Positions 52,093 to 61,789 of a stretch of 64,000 nucleotides of DNA are shown one piece after another; the stretch's first letter is position 1, and the number at the start of each line of letters is the position of its first letter. A model generated the notes under the pieces. It was not told the origin of the DNA and made no database searches. It was given only the letters and a program-made list of their open reading frames with translations. Position numbers and translations under genes: made by a program. The stretch comes from Fulvivirga imtechensis AK7 (lineage in GTDB: Bacteria; Bacteroidota; Bacteroidia; Cytophagales; Cyclobacteriaceae): the NCBI RefSeq assembly GCF_000331535.1, contig NZ_AMZN01000081.1, positions 1 to 64,000 of the forward strand, read 5' to 3'.

Positions 52093-53301
52093 TTATGCGC
52101 CCTGCTCAACCTTCAGTTGCCTTGCAATAATTATTGCTACAATACTGAACATAATAGCGATGTATCCAACATATTCGTAGTGCAATAAGGCCTTAGCGTC
52201 TTCTGTTACGGTAGAAGGTGTTTCGGAGATGACCATACCAGCTACCAGCGCAGCTAATCCGGAGGACATCTGTTGAACAGACGACCTGATACTCATAAAA
52301 CTTCCACGGTTTTCCGGCTTGATTACCGATGTCACCATAGTAGTTGATGGCACCATCCGTCCATTGGCCATGATAAAAAATATACCTGTAACAATCAGCG
52401 CGGTCCAAAGCGGGATAGGAGGTAAGTTGGTGATAATCAGTATAGGCAACATTACTAAAACACCAAAAATAGTGAATATCTTTAGCCTTCCGTACTTATC
52501 AGCAAAGCGTCCTACCATTGGGGAAGAAAATATAGTAAGCCCTCCTCCGACAAGGTAAATATAAGTGAGCTCCTGTTCCGTAAAGCCGACATTTCCTACC
52601 ATATATGGAGCGATAAAAGGTATGATAGTAAAATGCCCGAACATAAGCATAGAGGTAAAGAGCAGTCCCATAAGAGGATTTCTGCGGGTGAATATGGCTT
52701 TCAACATTTTCAAAGGGGCCTGGCTCTTTGCCTCGGTGAGATGGCCTTTGATGGATGGTACGTATGCTATTATGAGAGCGTTAATAACCACCCCAAGACC
52801 TCCTAAAAACAAAAATGGCGCATGCCAACTGAATAACGTTGCAAGGTATAACCCAAAGGGTACTCCAAATACCGATGCAGCAGAAAAGGACGCCATTACA
52901 AAGCCAATACCAGCCGCTCTTCTTTCAAGGGGTATAGCATCACTTACTATGGATAAGATCAACGCTCCTAACACCCCACCGAAGGCGCCTGCCATAGAGC
53001 GGGTGATCAGGAGAATTTCATAGGTGGGAGCAAAAGCACAAGCCAGTGTACCTATTGTAAAGCCTATATAAACAAAGGTAAGGCTGGCTTTGCGATCAAA
53101 CTTGTCTATGAAAAAGGCGGCCAGAAAGCCGGAACCACCTGCTGTAAAAGTATATGATGATACCAAAAGACTGAACTGTTGAGGGGTTATGTCAAATAAC
53201 CGCATTAACTGTGGCCCTAACGGCATAATGATCATGAAATCCATGATGTGGGTAAACAAAGCCGCGGCAAGGATCAAAAGGAGTAGTCGTTCTTTCGTCA
53301 T
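52093..53301 (-). CDS. MFS transporter
   Basis: A 402-residue protein with 12 predicted membrane helices and major-facilitator motifs: FFIDKFDRKASL between helices 2 and 3, RSMAGAFGGVLGALILSI in the fourth helix region, and RFADKYGRLKIF in the second half. It resembles the AraJ/drug-efflux branch of the superfamily. Substrate unknown. Single gene. Confidence 0.93.
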   Translation of the reverse strand: MTKERLLLLILAAALFTHIMDFMIIMPLGPQLMRLFDITPQQFSLLVSSYTFTAGGSGFLAAFFIDKFDRKASLTFVYIGFTIGTLACAFAPTYEILLITRSMAGAFGGVLGALILSIVSDAIPLERRAAGIGFVMASFSAASVFGVPFGLYLATLFSWHAPFLFLGGLGVVINALIIAYVPSIKGHLTEAKSQAPLKMLKAIFTRRNPLMGLLFTSMLMFGHFTIIPFIAPYMVGNVGFTEQELTYIYLVGGGLTIFSSPMVGRFADKYGRLKIFTIFGVLVMLPILIITNLPPIPLWTALIVTGIFFIMANGRMVPSTTMVTSVIKPENRGSFMSIRSSVQQMSSGLAALVAGMVISETPSTVTEDAKALLHYEYVGYIAIMFSIVAIIIARQLKVEQGA

Positions 53302-53617
53302 GGATCGGGCGAAGATACAGAATAATGTTTAAACATAGAGAAGTATTGTTGTTATCAGGTAAGTGTCGAGCCTCTTTTGTTACGGAAAAGTATCTGTGTC
53401 AAATAAAAGTGATTAAGTAGGTTACCCGGGTATGAGTGGCGGTATACAATGTAGAGATGAAATTTATTTAGTGTCTCTAAGAAAACGCTAATAGCCGCGT
53501 TACGCTCGTTCCAAAAAAAATGTTCTTCCCGACAACTGTACGGGATTACCGCTTTTTGGAACTTCGTTTCTTAAAGCCACTAAGAGTTTTTCTTACAAAT
53601 ACTAGGCAATAATTTTT
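53302..53617. other. Intergenic region with repeat copy D
   Basis: No gene seen. Repeat copy D occupies 53469-53604 and ends 13 bp before the start of the response-regulator gene, so it must form part of that gene's 5' untranslated region or promoter. Confidence 0.55.
53469..53604. repeat. MITE-like dispersed repeat, copy D (best preserved ends)
   Basis: A 136-bp element. Its ends TAGTGTCTCTAAGAAAAC (left) and GTTTTTCTTACAAATACTA (right) are imperfect inverted repeats of about 20 bp. The interior contains CCGCGTTACGCTCGTTCC, ACCGCTTTTTGGAAC and TTTCTTAAAGCCACTAAGAG, matching the reverse complements of copies A and B. Orientation as copy C. Confidence 0.8.
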
Positions 53618-54007
53618 ATGAAGGATACTCCTTTGATTTTACTGGTAGAAGATGACGACATAGATGCTTTCATTGTTCATACTATGCTATTAAAGTTCTG
53701 TGGGAACTGTAATATCATCCGTTTGAAAAATGGAGCGGAAGCCACCGACTATTTTAAGAATAATACCAATCAGCGACCTTCTATCGTTCTGCTTGATCTG
53801 ATCATGCCTCGCATGGATGGTAAAGAATTTCTTTCTGAGATGCAAAAGGATGGAGAGTTGAGCAAGTTGCCAATAGTTATACTTAGTTCATCAAGCAGCT
53901 TCTGCGATATGCAGGAATGTGAAGATAAGGGTGTACTAAAATATTTCGTTAAACCATTGACGCCAGATATCTCGAAAGAGATTATTCATCTTGCCTCGGT
54001 GGCATAA
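53618..54007 (+). CDS. Single-domain response regulator
   Basis: A 129-residue receiver domain with Asp residues in LLVEDDDIDAF, the phosphoacceptor Asp60 in IVLLDLIMPRMDG, a Ser-rich switch segment (VILSSSSS) and a Lys in KYFVKPL. No output domain. This is the CheY/Rcp1-like type that often accepts phosphate from soluble hybrid or phytochrome-like kinases; a partner is not encoded nearby. Its 5' region is occupied by repeat copy D. Confidence 0.94.
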   Translation: MKDTPLILLVEDDDIDAFIVHTMLLKFCGNCNIIRLKNGAEATDYFKNNTNQRPSIVLLDLIMPRMDGKEFLSEMQKDGELSKLPIVILSSSSSFCDMQECEDKGVLKYFVKPLTPDISKEIIHLASVA

Positions 54008-54199
54008 CCAGCTTCTTAATAAGCGGTACTGTTATCTTAACCGTCCGGCTTCTTGTTGACGTGTAGAATTTATTTCACAACAAGAGCGGTCAACAGTTAT
54101 AATATTCCTCACAAAGAGCCATTTCTGATAGAATTCCGGTTCTTATTCCTCTTGGTGCGATTTTTTCATTGGCATAGCTGAAAATAATTTTTATAAGCT

Positions 54200-55060
54200 A
54201 TGAAAAGAATCCTTGTACCTTCTGACCTGTCGGATATTTCAGAAAATGCATTGCGTGTGGCAGTTGATATTGCTGACAGAGCTGATGCGGAAATATATCT
54301 CATTAATTTCACGGAGCATCCCGTGGAAACTTTTACAGCCACAGGAGAAATCGATAAGAAATATGCTGATGAGGAAAATATATATACTGTGCAACTAGTG
54401 CAGAAGTATCAGCAGCAGCTAAGTGCACTTTCAACTAAATATGGTGCAGGTGGACGGACAATTCACTTCCAGGTATATGATGACGAGCTAAAGGGAGGTA
54501 TTGTCGATTTTATTAAAGACTATAATATTGACCTGGTAGTGATGGGCACAAGTGGAGAAGAGTCTGCAGATGAGTTTTTCTCAGGTAACCATACCGAACA
54601 GGTAATAGAAGTGGCTACATGCCCGGTATTGTCGGTGAAGAAGCACTACGTTAAGTCTGACTACAATACTATCATATTAGGCCTGGATACTGAGAGAGAC
54701 AGCAAAGATAATTTTTCACAGGCAGCAGCTTATTTAAATGATCTGGCAGATAGTCTTGGCGCGCGGATTGACATAGTGAACATTGTAAAACCCGGCACAA
54801 ATGATAAGGTCAAAATCGAGAGAAAATTAATCGACTTTGCTGCGCGGTATGGAATTAAAGATCATTCGGTGACTATTGTAGAGAGTGATGATAAAGAGAA
54901 AGGCCTGATCAACTTTGCGCGAACTCATTCTGCGGGTTTACTGGCAGTGTTCTCTCACGCTGAAGATGGTTTCTTCAGAATATTCAGAGATAATTTATCT
55001 GAAGAGTTGACCATGAGCTCCGATGTACCTGTGCTTACCATTAACCTTCACAATGTATAA
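54200..55060 (+). CDS. Tandem universal stress protein
   Basis: A 286-residue cytoplasmic protein with two Usp domains: residues about 1-150 (ILVPSDLSDISENALRVAVDIA, then VVMGTSGEESADEFFSGNHTEQVI) and about 155-286, which is more diverged (FARTHSAGLLAVFSHAEDGFF). Usp proteins respond to stress and bind nucleotides in many cases. The next gene starts 9 bp later. Confidence 0.93.
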   Translation: MKRILVPSDLSDISENALRVAVDIADRADAEIYLINFTEHPVETFTATGEIDKKYADEENIYTVQLVQKYQQQLSALSTKYGAGGRTIHFQVYDDELKGGIVDFIKDYNIDLVVMGTSGEESADEFFSGNHTEQVIEVATCPVLSVKKHYVKSDYNTIILGLDTERDSKDNFSQAAAYLNDLADSLGARIDIVNIVKPGTNDKVKIERKLIDFAARYGIKDHSVTIVESDDKEKGLINFARTHSAGLLAVFSHAEDGFFRIFRDNLSEELTMSSDVPVLTINLHNV

Positions 55061-55069
55061 TAGCCTATA

Positions 55070-55414
55070 GTGAATGATATGACGGGTGAAGGGATGAGTT
55101 TTTCCATAAGGCAACTTTTCTATGCCTTAGCTTCCTTTTTTGTCATAATTTTTCTGCTTTATTTAGGAAGGCCAGTGGTTGTACCACTGGCTTTTGCTTT
55201 TCTTATTTTCCTTATTTTATGCCCTGTCTCCAGGTTTTTTGAGAAAGCTGCATTCCTGGCTATTGTGCCCTATGTAGGTGCTGCATTGTTAGGGGACGTT
55301 CCTGCACTTTATGCTTTCATGAACTGGTATCCGGAGGTTATACTCATGCTTTGGTTTATACGGATCATGGAAGATGAAATACCTGTAGAGAAGAAAGTAA
55401 AAATGAATATTTAA
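55070..55414 (+). pseudogene. Internally deleted AI-2E/PerM-family protein
   Basis: A 114-codon frame. Residues about 10-60 match the N-terminus of AI-2E-family membrane proteins (LLYLGRPVVVPLAFAFLIFL followed by CPVSRFFEK). Residues about 60-100 (LAIVPYVGAALLGDVPALYAF, then an EDEIPVEKK stretch) match the later IPYVG region. Full members have about 350 residues, so some 200 central residues are missing while the reading frame is kept. Either a decayed gene or a shortened functional membrane protein. The start is GTG at 55070 or ATG at 55079. It is tightly packed between the Usp and BrkB genes. Confidence 0.6.
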
Positions 55415-55417
55415 GAA

Positions 55418-56347
55418 ATGAAGATAAAAATGCGCTTGTCAAAAGGATGGTTCATATTGAAGCGTACGGCAATTGAATTTTTCGAGGATGATCCTATGAG
55501 CTATTGTGCGTCTATAGCATTTTATACCATATTTTCATTGCCCGCCATATTGCTTATTACAGTTACAGTGGCAGGTTCTGCCTACGAACAGCAGGTGGTG
55601 CAGGGCGGATTGATGGAACAGATAGAGACCTTGATCGGTTCCGAGAGTGCCAGAGAGGTGCAAAGGATACTGCAAAACGCCAATGAAACATCATCATCCG
55701 TATTAGCCAGAATTATTGGAATCGCAACATTATTATTCAGCGCTACCACAGTGTTTGTTTCGTTGCAAAATGCTTTAAATAAGATATGGGGAATAAGACC
55801 AAAACCCGAAAGAGAGATATTAAAGTTTATAATGAACAGATTACTATCACTGGCTATGGTCATTAGTATTGGTTTTTTACTGTTGGTGTCTTTAGTGGTG
55901 GATACTTTGATAGTTGTGTTCAGGAACTTCCTTTCGGAGTACTTGTCGGGGATTACCTACGAGTTGGTAGCCGTTGTCAATATTGCCTTCTCATTAATAG
56001 TAATTAGCCTCATTTTTGCAATGATCTTTAAAATACTTCCTGATGCCCGAATAATGTGGCGTAGCGTCTGGGTGGGGGCTTTTGTAACTACATTGTTGTT
56101 TGCATTGGGAAAATACCTGATAGGTTTCTACCTGGGTACCAGCTCAATAGGAAGCGCGTATGGCGCGGCAGGCTCTCTGGTACTGCTGCTTATTTGGGTC
56201 TACTATTCATCGCTGATCGTATTGTTCGGTGCCGAATTTACCTATGTATATTCCCGTGAAATGGGGCATCATATACGCCCGGATAAGAATGCGGTGATCG
56301 TGAAAGTGAAGGAGGTGGAACAGGAGGATGGCGTTGTAAACACCTGA
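55418..56347 (+). CDS. YihY/BrkB-family membrane protein
   Basis: A 309-residue integral membrane protein with six hydrophobic segments and family landmarks: FFEDDPMSYCASIAFYTIFS at the start, NALNKIWGIRPKPER in the middle, and GSAYGAAGSLVLLLIWVYYSSLIVLFGAEF near the end. The family is of unknown function (once thought to be RNase BN). It begins four bases after the truncated AI-2E-like gene, so it is probably in one operon with the Usp gene. An in-frame ATG four codons downstream is an alternative start. Confidence 0.93.
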   Translation: MKIKMRLSKGWFILKRTAIEFFEDDPMSYCASIAFYTIFSLPAILLITVTVAGSAYEQQVVQGGLMEQIETLIGSESAREVQRILQNANETSSSVLARIIGIATLLFSATTVFVSLQNALNKIWGIRPKPEREILKFIMNRLLSLAMVISIGFLLLVSLVVDTLIVVFRNFLSEYLSGITYELVAVVNIAFSLIVISLIFAMIFKILPDARIMWRSVWVGAFVTTLLFALGKYLIGFYLGTSSIGSAYGAAGSLVLLLIWVYYSSLIVLFGAEFTYVYSREMGHHIRPDKNAVIVKVKEVEQEDGVVNT

Positions 56348-56591
56348 TTAGGAAGCATAAACTTTAACTATCCTGGACAGGCCAGAGAGATGGACTCGGC
56401 AGTTGGAAAATGAAGCCTCAGGCTTGGGAAAATGATTCTCTTGTCTTAATACTCAATAATAATAATATCTCAATACAAAATAAATACACATGAAATGAGC
56501 ATAAATTTTAGGCTTCCAAAATTATACCAACCGAGGATGAATAAAGTTTGTAGCGAATTCCATGTGGCCATTGAAAAATAATTATATTCAG

Positions 56592-57677
56592 ATGAAACGA
56601 AGTGTCAAAAGAAGTGTCAAAATATTACTCATAGTTGTCGTTATTTTAGTGGCTATACGGATCTATTTGCCTTTTTGGGTAACTGATTATGTCAATAAGG
56701 TGTTGGATGGCGTGCCTGGATATAGCGGCTCCATTGAGGATGTTGATCTGCACCTGTACAGAGGTGCTTACAGGATCCATAAGCTGAAAATGGTGAAAAC
56801 AGGTGAGGGACTGCCTGAGCCATTTCTTGATATTGATGTAATAGACCTTTCAGTGCAGTGGGATGCGCTATTTGACGGAAGGTTGGTAGGAGAGGTAAGC
56901 CTGGTGGACGCTAAAGCAAATTTCATAACCAGTGTGTCCAACGAAAGTGAGGCCGAGCAGACGGGAGGTGAAGCAGATTGGACGGAGCCGATAAAGGAAT
57001 TAATGCCTCTGGAAATCAACCGCTTTAGTGTACACAATGGTAAGATCGCATTTAAGGATTATACTGCCGAGCCAAAGGTAGATATATCCTTAGACAGCCT
57101 GACGCTCAATGCCACCAATCTGAGTAATGTTGAGAACAAGGAGGTGGAGCTACCCTCGGATGTCCGGGCAACTGCCACTTCCATAGGGGGAGGAAGGCTT
57201 GATATGATGGGAAAAGCCAACTTGCTGAAAAAAATACCTGACCTGGATTTGGAGGTGCAATTTGAAGGGGTTTCACTTCCAGCGCTCAATGACTTTACAC
57301 AGGCATATGCGAAGCTGGACTTCGAAAAGGGCGTTTTTAATTTATACAGCGAATTGGCTGTTTCAGATGGAATACTCACAGGATATGTAAAGCCTGTTTT
57401 AACGGATATTAAGCTGATAGACTTCTCCGAGGATAAAAAGAAGCCACTTGAGATGGCTTGGGAAGCAGTCTCTGGCCTTATCCTGGAATTATTTGAAAAT
57501 CAGCCGAAAGATCAGTTTGCCACTAAAATACCTATGCAAGGCGACCTGAATAATGTCAAAAGTGCGGTATGGCCGACTATCGGCAATATTTTTAAAAATG
57601 CCTTCATTCAGGCTTTCAAAAAGAAAACTGATGACTCTGTCTCGTTTGATGATTTAAAGAAGTCACAAGACGATTAA
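56592..57677 (+). CDS. AsmA/DUF748-like protein
   Basis: About 361 residues from the ATG at 56592 (MKRSVKRSVKILLIVVVILV); the frame is open ten codons upstream. One N-terminal membrane anchor is followed by a periplasmic beta-rich region with DUF748-like features (DVIDLSVQWDALFDGRLVGE, LEINRFSVHNGKIAFKDYTA). It ends in a helical tail. Such proteins are thought to act in the envelope, perhaps in lipid transport between membranes. A second, unrelated-in-length member is encoded at 61790-63409. Confidence 0.87.
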   Translation: MKRSVKRSVKILLIVVVILVAIRIYLPFWVTDYVNKVLDGVPGYSGSIEDVDLHLYRGAYRIHKLKMVKTGEGLPEPFLDIDVIDLSVQWDALFDGRLVGEVSLVDAKANFITSVSNESEAEQTGGEADWTEPIKELMPLEINRFSVHNGKIAFKDYTAEPKVDISLDSLTLNATNLSNVENKEVELPSDVRATATSIGGGRLDMMGKANLLKKIPDLDLEVQFEGVSLPALNDFTQAYAKLDFEKGVFNLYSELAVSDGILTGYVKPVLTDIKLIDFSEDKKKPLEMAWEAVSGLILELFENQPKDQFATKIPMQGDLNNVKSAVWPTIGNIFKNAFIQAFKKKTDDSVSFDDLKKSQDD

Positions 57678-58052
57678 AGTAAAAAATTCAATAGCTGTGA
57701 TGGCTTCAAGCCATAAGTTACATGCATTCAAAATCCATTTAACCATTAACCATTAACCATTAACCATTTAACCATTAACCATTTAACCATTAACCATTAA
57801 CCATTAACCATTAACCATTAACCATTAACCATTAACCATTAACGATTAACGAATTATACAGCCAACTCATCAACAGTTGAGGAATAACTTCCCCATTATG
57901 TCAACATTGATCTTGTGGTTGATTATCAGCATTCAAAAAAATATCAATGCTTTTCTTCTGCTAAGCTCGAATATTGTTTGGCTGGTTCACAGATGAGATT
58001 TTCTTTCATGGAATTTGCAATTGGCAGCAAGAGCTAAATCTTTAGGAATCAT
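57678..58052. other. Intergenic region with heptamer array
   Basis: No gene. Bases 57736-57850 are a heptamer array (listed separately); the remaining 200 bp before the next gene are A/T-rich and should include its promoter. Confidence 0.5.
57736..57850. repeat. Second heptamer array (ATTAACC type)
   Basis: About 16 units. Most are ATTAACC; several near the left are 8-mers (ATTTAACC) that shift the phase by one base, and the last two are ATTAACG. The unit is the same as in the 46193-46350 array in another register. There are no spacers between repeats. Confidence 0.9.
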
Positions 58053-61000
58053 ATGTTTTTCAGAGGATCGAGAGTCAGTACTATTACCATTCTTTTTTCT
58101 TTTCTAATCGTTAATGCCTGCAATACTATTAAGCCTTACATCGCCAAAGAACATCTCAATTGGAGGGAAGCTGCCAAGCCAGAGGCAGAAGTTATCCACA
58201 CGGTCTATTTGGTCGGTGATGGTGGAGCAGTAACCGATAACAAGGCTGAGGTTATGGCATTGCTTAAGAATAAGCTGTCTGAGGAGTCTGATTCTTCTGA
58301 GACTACAGTCGTTTTTTTGGGAGATAACATTTATCAGAGAGGGCTACCTCCTGAGTCTGATGATGATCGCGAGGAAAAGGAGGAAATACTCCTAAAGCAG
58401 TTGGAAGCTGCCAAGCATAGTAGTAGAGTAATATTTATTCCTGGTAATCACGATTGGGATTACAGCGGACCCGATGGGTTAGCCCAGTTGAAAAGGCAGG
58501 AGGAATTTGTAGAAGATTTTTTCAATGGTAGCAATGCTTTTGTGCCGAGTAATGGCTGCCCCGGGCCTGTAGAGGTACGGGTAAATGATGCGCTGACAAT
58601 CATCGTTGTAGATACTGAGTGGTGGCTTCGAAAGCTTGACAAACCCTATGCTCCGGAAAATGGCTGTACCGTGGAAGATGAGCTCGATTTTGTGATCCAA
58701 CTGGAAGATATGATCCGAAGAAATGATGGAAGACATGTGCTATTGGCTGCTCATCACCCTATATTCAGTAATGGAAACCATGGCGGCCATTATAACCTTC
58801 TCGATAATATCTTTCCTCTCCGGTTAGTCAGAGACAAGCTGTATATTCCGTTACCCGTTATAGGATCGTTATATCCCATCCTAAGAAAAGCAGGAGCTTC
58901 GCCACAGGATATACCCAATGCCGATTTTCAACAGTATAAAAGAGCAATATTATCAATAATTGAGCAGCGTGGCAACGTAATATATGCCGCAGGACATGAC
59001 CATAATTTACAGCTCAGGAAATATGGACTTATGCATCATATTGTGAGTGGTTCAGCCTCAAAGTTAAATTTTGCAGCCAGAGGTTTCAGCGCTACTTATG
59101 TGCATCAAAAGAAAGGCTTTTGCAAACTGATATATTATAAGAACGGAGAAGTGTGGGCCGAATATTACATTGTACAAAATGAAGACCCTGAAGGAGAACT
59201 GTCGTTTAGAATTGCATTATATGGGTTGAATCCAGAGGAAGCTGAGGTGGCAGATCGTGAGGAGGTACCGGATTATCGCGACAGCGTGAAAACAATAGCC
59301 GCAAATGAAAATTATGAGATCAGCAAAGTTGGCTCACTTTTTTTGGGCAGCCACTACAGGAAAGAATGGACCACCCCTGTAACTGTGCCTTACATCGACC
59401 TTAAAACATATAGAGGAGGGTTAAAGCCGGTTAATAAAGGAGGCGGTAAACAAACCATAACAATACGGTTTATTAATGATGATAGTGTGCAATTCAATCT
59501 GCGCTCAGTGGATAAATTCCCGGCCAGCGCTATACCCGATATTTTTAGAGGTAGCTGGATACACGATTTTGTGAAAGATCAGACTTCCACAGCCCACCCC
59601 TACGGAGCACTTACCATACCAAAGATGTCTAAGGTTTTGGAACTCTATTACACCGATCCTGAGCTATATTATACGCCATTTACCTCCTACCTGGGGCCAT
59701 ATATTACTGATTTTGGAGGTAAGCTGGGCTTTATAGAGATCCGGCCGGATGAAGATCTGAGTGGCTATGAGCGGTTCGGGCATTCTGAAAATATAGTGAG
59801 CACATCGACTTTATTTGATCACTTACATGACGATAATGAAAATGAAGTGGATTCAAAGATGTATCTGAAATCGCGACTTTTTGATATGCTGATAGGTGAT
59901 TGGGACCGGCATGATAATCAATGGAGATGGGCCGAGTATAAAAAAAGCAACGGAGGGGCAGTTTTTCGTCCGGTGGCCAGAGACAGAGACCAGGTTTTTT
60001 CTTTATACGATGGTATTATTCCCTGGCTTCTGAGCAGGAAGTGGACATTCAGAAACTTTAGTCATTTTGATTATGAAATTAGAGATTTAAAAGGACTCAA
60101 TTATTCTGCCCGCAACCTGGACAGACGACTTCTAAACGGTCTTTCTCAGGAAGAATGGCTAAGTGCAGCCAAAGAGATTCAACAGCAATTGACAGACAAG
60201 GTAATTGACGAAGCGATGAAGCAACTTCCAGGTGAGGTCTATTCTTTTTCGGCTCCTGAGATCGCAGCAAAAATTAAAGCACGAAGAAATAATCTGATCA
60301 CATATACAAGAGAATATTATAAATTCCTTGCTGAGGAGGTGGAAATAGTAGGTAGTGAAGAGCATGAGTTTTTTGATGTCCACAGGATAAATGATGAAGA
60401 AACCCGCGTGGAAGTGTATAGAAGGAAAAAGGACGGTACCGTAGAAGAGAAGATATATGATCGCGTGTTCTTTCGTGATGAAACTGATGAGATCAGGCTG
60501 TTTGGAAGGGATGGACATGATAAATTCGTCATCCACGGCAGGGTGGATCGCGGCATAAAAGTGAGGGTGATTGGCGGGGCGGAGAAAGAAGATATTCTTA
60601 TCGACAGCTCGTATGTGGGCAAGGGAGGTAAAAAAACTATTTTTTATGATACTAAAACCAATGAGCCCAACCTGCATCCGGGTAAAGAGACACTGGTTGT
60701 CACTTCTGATCAGGCATGGGTCAATGAATATCACCGCAACTCTTTTGAATATGACTACTTTGGCCCCAGGCTTTCATTGGAATACAATATAGATGATGGA
60801 TTTTACTTTGGCGGAGGCATCAAAATAGAACAACAGGGTTTTAGGCGTGAACCGTTGGAAATTAGCCACCTGCTACAGGCCAACTATGCCTTACGGACTG
60901 ATGCGGTGGATGTGTTGTACGAAGGTCGTTTCTACTCTGTTTTTGGTCCGCTTTGGGACATCTACATCGATGTGGGGTCCAAAGGGCCTAATTATGTTTT

Positions 61001-61787
61001 TAACTACTTTGGTCAGGGTAATAATTCAGAGAATAAGCGGGATATAAACTTTTACAGGGTTGGTATGGAGAGATTTGCTGCCAGTCCGGTCTTGGTAAGG
61101 CGCTTGTCACAAGCTATGCAAGTAGGATTGGGACCTAGCTATGAGTCGGTAAATATCGACAAGGACGAAGATAATATTCTGACAGCATCATTTGTAGACC
61201 AGGGGATGGTAAAAAGCCATGCCCGCTTTATGGGCTTTAGGTTCCATACCAGACTTTCTATTCTGGATTATGAGGTTAACCCAGAAAGAGGGTTTTCATG
61301 GCTTAATGAGATCAATTTTCTAAAAGAACTGAATACCGGTGATGCCAGGTTTACCAATTACAGGACCGACCTCGAAGTATATCTCACACCTAACCTGCCA
61401 GTGAAAGTGACCTTCGCTTCCCGGCTTGGCGCAGCTACCAATACCGGAGACTTTTATTTCTATCATTCCAACTTCCTCGGGAATGAAAGTGGGTTAAGAG
61501 GGTTCAGGAGAAACAGATTTGCGGGCAAGACAAGCTTTTACAATAATAATGAAGTGAGATTTAAGGTATTTAACATTCGCAATAGCCTTATTAAGGGCGA
61601 TTTCGGGGTGGTGGGATTTTTTGATCATGGCCGTGTATGGGCAAAAAACGGTGGAGCTGGTGGTATGCACCGGTCGTACGGACCTGGACTATACCTGCAT
61701 TTCTTTGATGCCTTTCTCATTTCTGCCTGGTATGGGATCTCTGATGAGGATAAACTGTTTACCTTTAATGCCGGGTTTTTATTCTGA
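58053..61787 (+). CDS. Metallophosphoesterase fused to an outer-membrane beta-barrel
   Basis: A 1244-residue lipoprotein-like protein (lipobox LIVNAC, Cys23). Residues about 45-350 are a calcineurin-like metallophosphoesterase with VGDGG, GDN (90-92), GNHD (131-134), AAHHPIFSNGNHGGH and GHDH (314-317). A middle region of unknown type follows (about 400-800, with DMLIGDWDRHDNQWRW). The C-terminal 300 residues look like an Omp85/BamA-type barrel, including GLRGFRRNRFAG and the terminal aromatic FLF. A surface- or periplasm-facing phosphatase attached to its own barrel is suggested. The first metal motif reads D-x-G rather than D-x-H, as in purple-acid-like members. Confidence 0.9.
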   Translation: MFFRGSRVSTITILFSFLIVNACNTIKPYIAKEHLNWREAAKPEAEVIHTVYLVGDGGAVTDNKAEVMALLKNKLSEESDSSETTVVFLGDNIYQRGLPPESDDDREEKEEILLKQLEAAKHSSRVIFIPGNHDWDYSGPDGLAQLKRQEEFVEDFFNGSNAFVPSNGCPGPVEVRVNDALTIIVVDTEWWLRKLDKPYAPENGCTVEDELDFVIQLEDMIRRNDGRHVLLAAHHPIFSNGNHGGHYNLLDNIFPLRLVRDKLYIPLPVIGSLYPILRKAGASPQDIPNADFQQYKRAILSIIEQRGNVIYAAGHDHNLQLRKYGLMHHIVSGSASKLNFAARGFSATYVHQKKGFCKLIYYKNGEVWAEYYIVQNEDPEGELSFRIALYGLNPEEAEVADREEVPDYRDSVKTIAANENYEISKVGSLFLGSHYRKEWTTPVTVPYIDLKTYRGGLKPVNKGGGKQTITIRFINDDSVQFNLRSVDKFPASAIPDIFRGSWIHDFVKDQTSTAHPYGALTIPKMSKVLELYYTDPELYYTPFTSYLGPYITDFGGKLGFIEIRPDEDLSGYERFGHSENIVSTSTLFDHLHDDNENEVDSKMYLKSRLFDMLIGDWDRHDNQWRWAEYKKSNGGAVFRPVARDRDQVFSLYDGIIPWLLSRKWTFRNFSHFDYEIRDLKGLNYSARNLDRRLLNGLSQEEWLSAAKEIQQQLTDKVIDEAMKQLPGEVYSFSAPEIAAKIKARRNNLITYTREYYKFLAEEVEIVGSEEHEFFDVHRINDEETRVEVYRRKKDGTVEEKIYDRVFFRDETDEIRLFGRDGHDKFVIHGRVDRGIKVRVIGGAEKEDILIDSSYVGKGGKKTIFYDTKTNEPNLHPGKETLVVTSDQAWVNEYHRNSFEYDYFGPRLSLEYNIDDGFYFGGGIKIEQQGFRREPLEISHLLQANYALRTDAVDVLYEGRFYSVFGPLWDIYIDVGSKGPNYVFNYFGQGNNSENKRDINFYRVGMERFAASPVLVRRLSQAMQVGLGPSYESVNIDKDEDNILTASFVDQGMVKSHARFMGFRFHTRLSILDYEVNPERGFSWLNEINFLKELNTGDARFTNYRTDLEVYLTPNLPVKVTFASRLGAATNTGDFYFYHSNFLGNESGLRGFRRNRFAGKTSFYNNNEVRFKVFNIRNSLIKGDFGVVGFFDHGRVWAKNGGAGGMHRSYGPGLYLHFFDAFLISAWYGISDEDKLFTFNAGFLF

Positions 61788-61789
61788 TC

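Noticed and set aside
60159-60734. 191-codon minus-strand frame
   Set aside because: Antisense to the phosphoesterase-barrel gene; no domain pattern.
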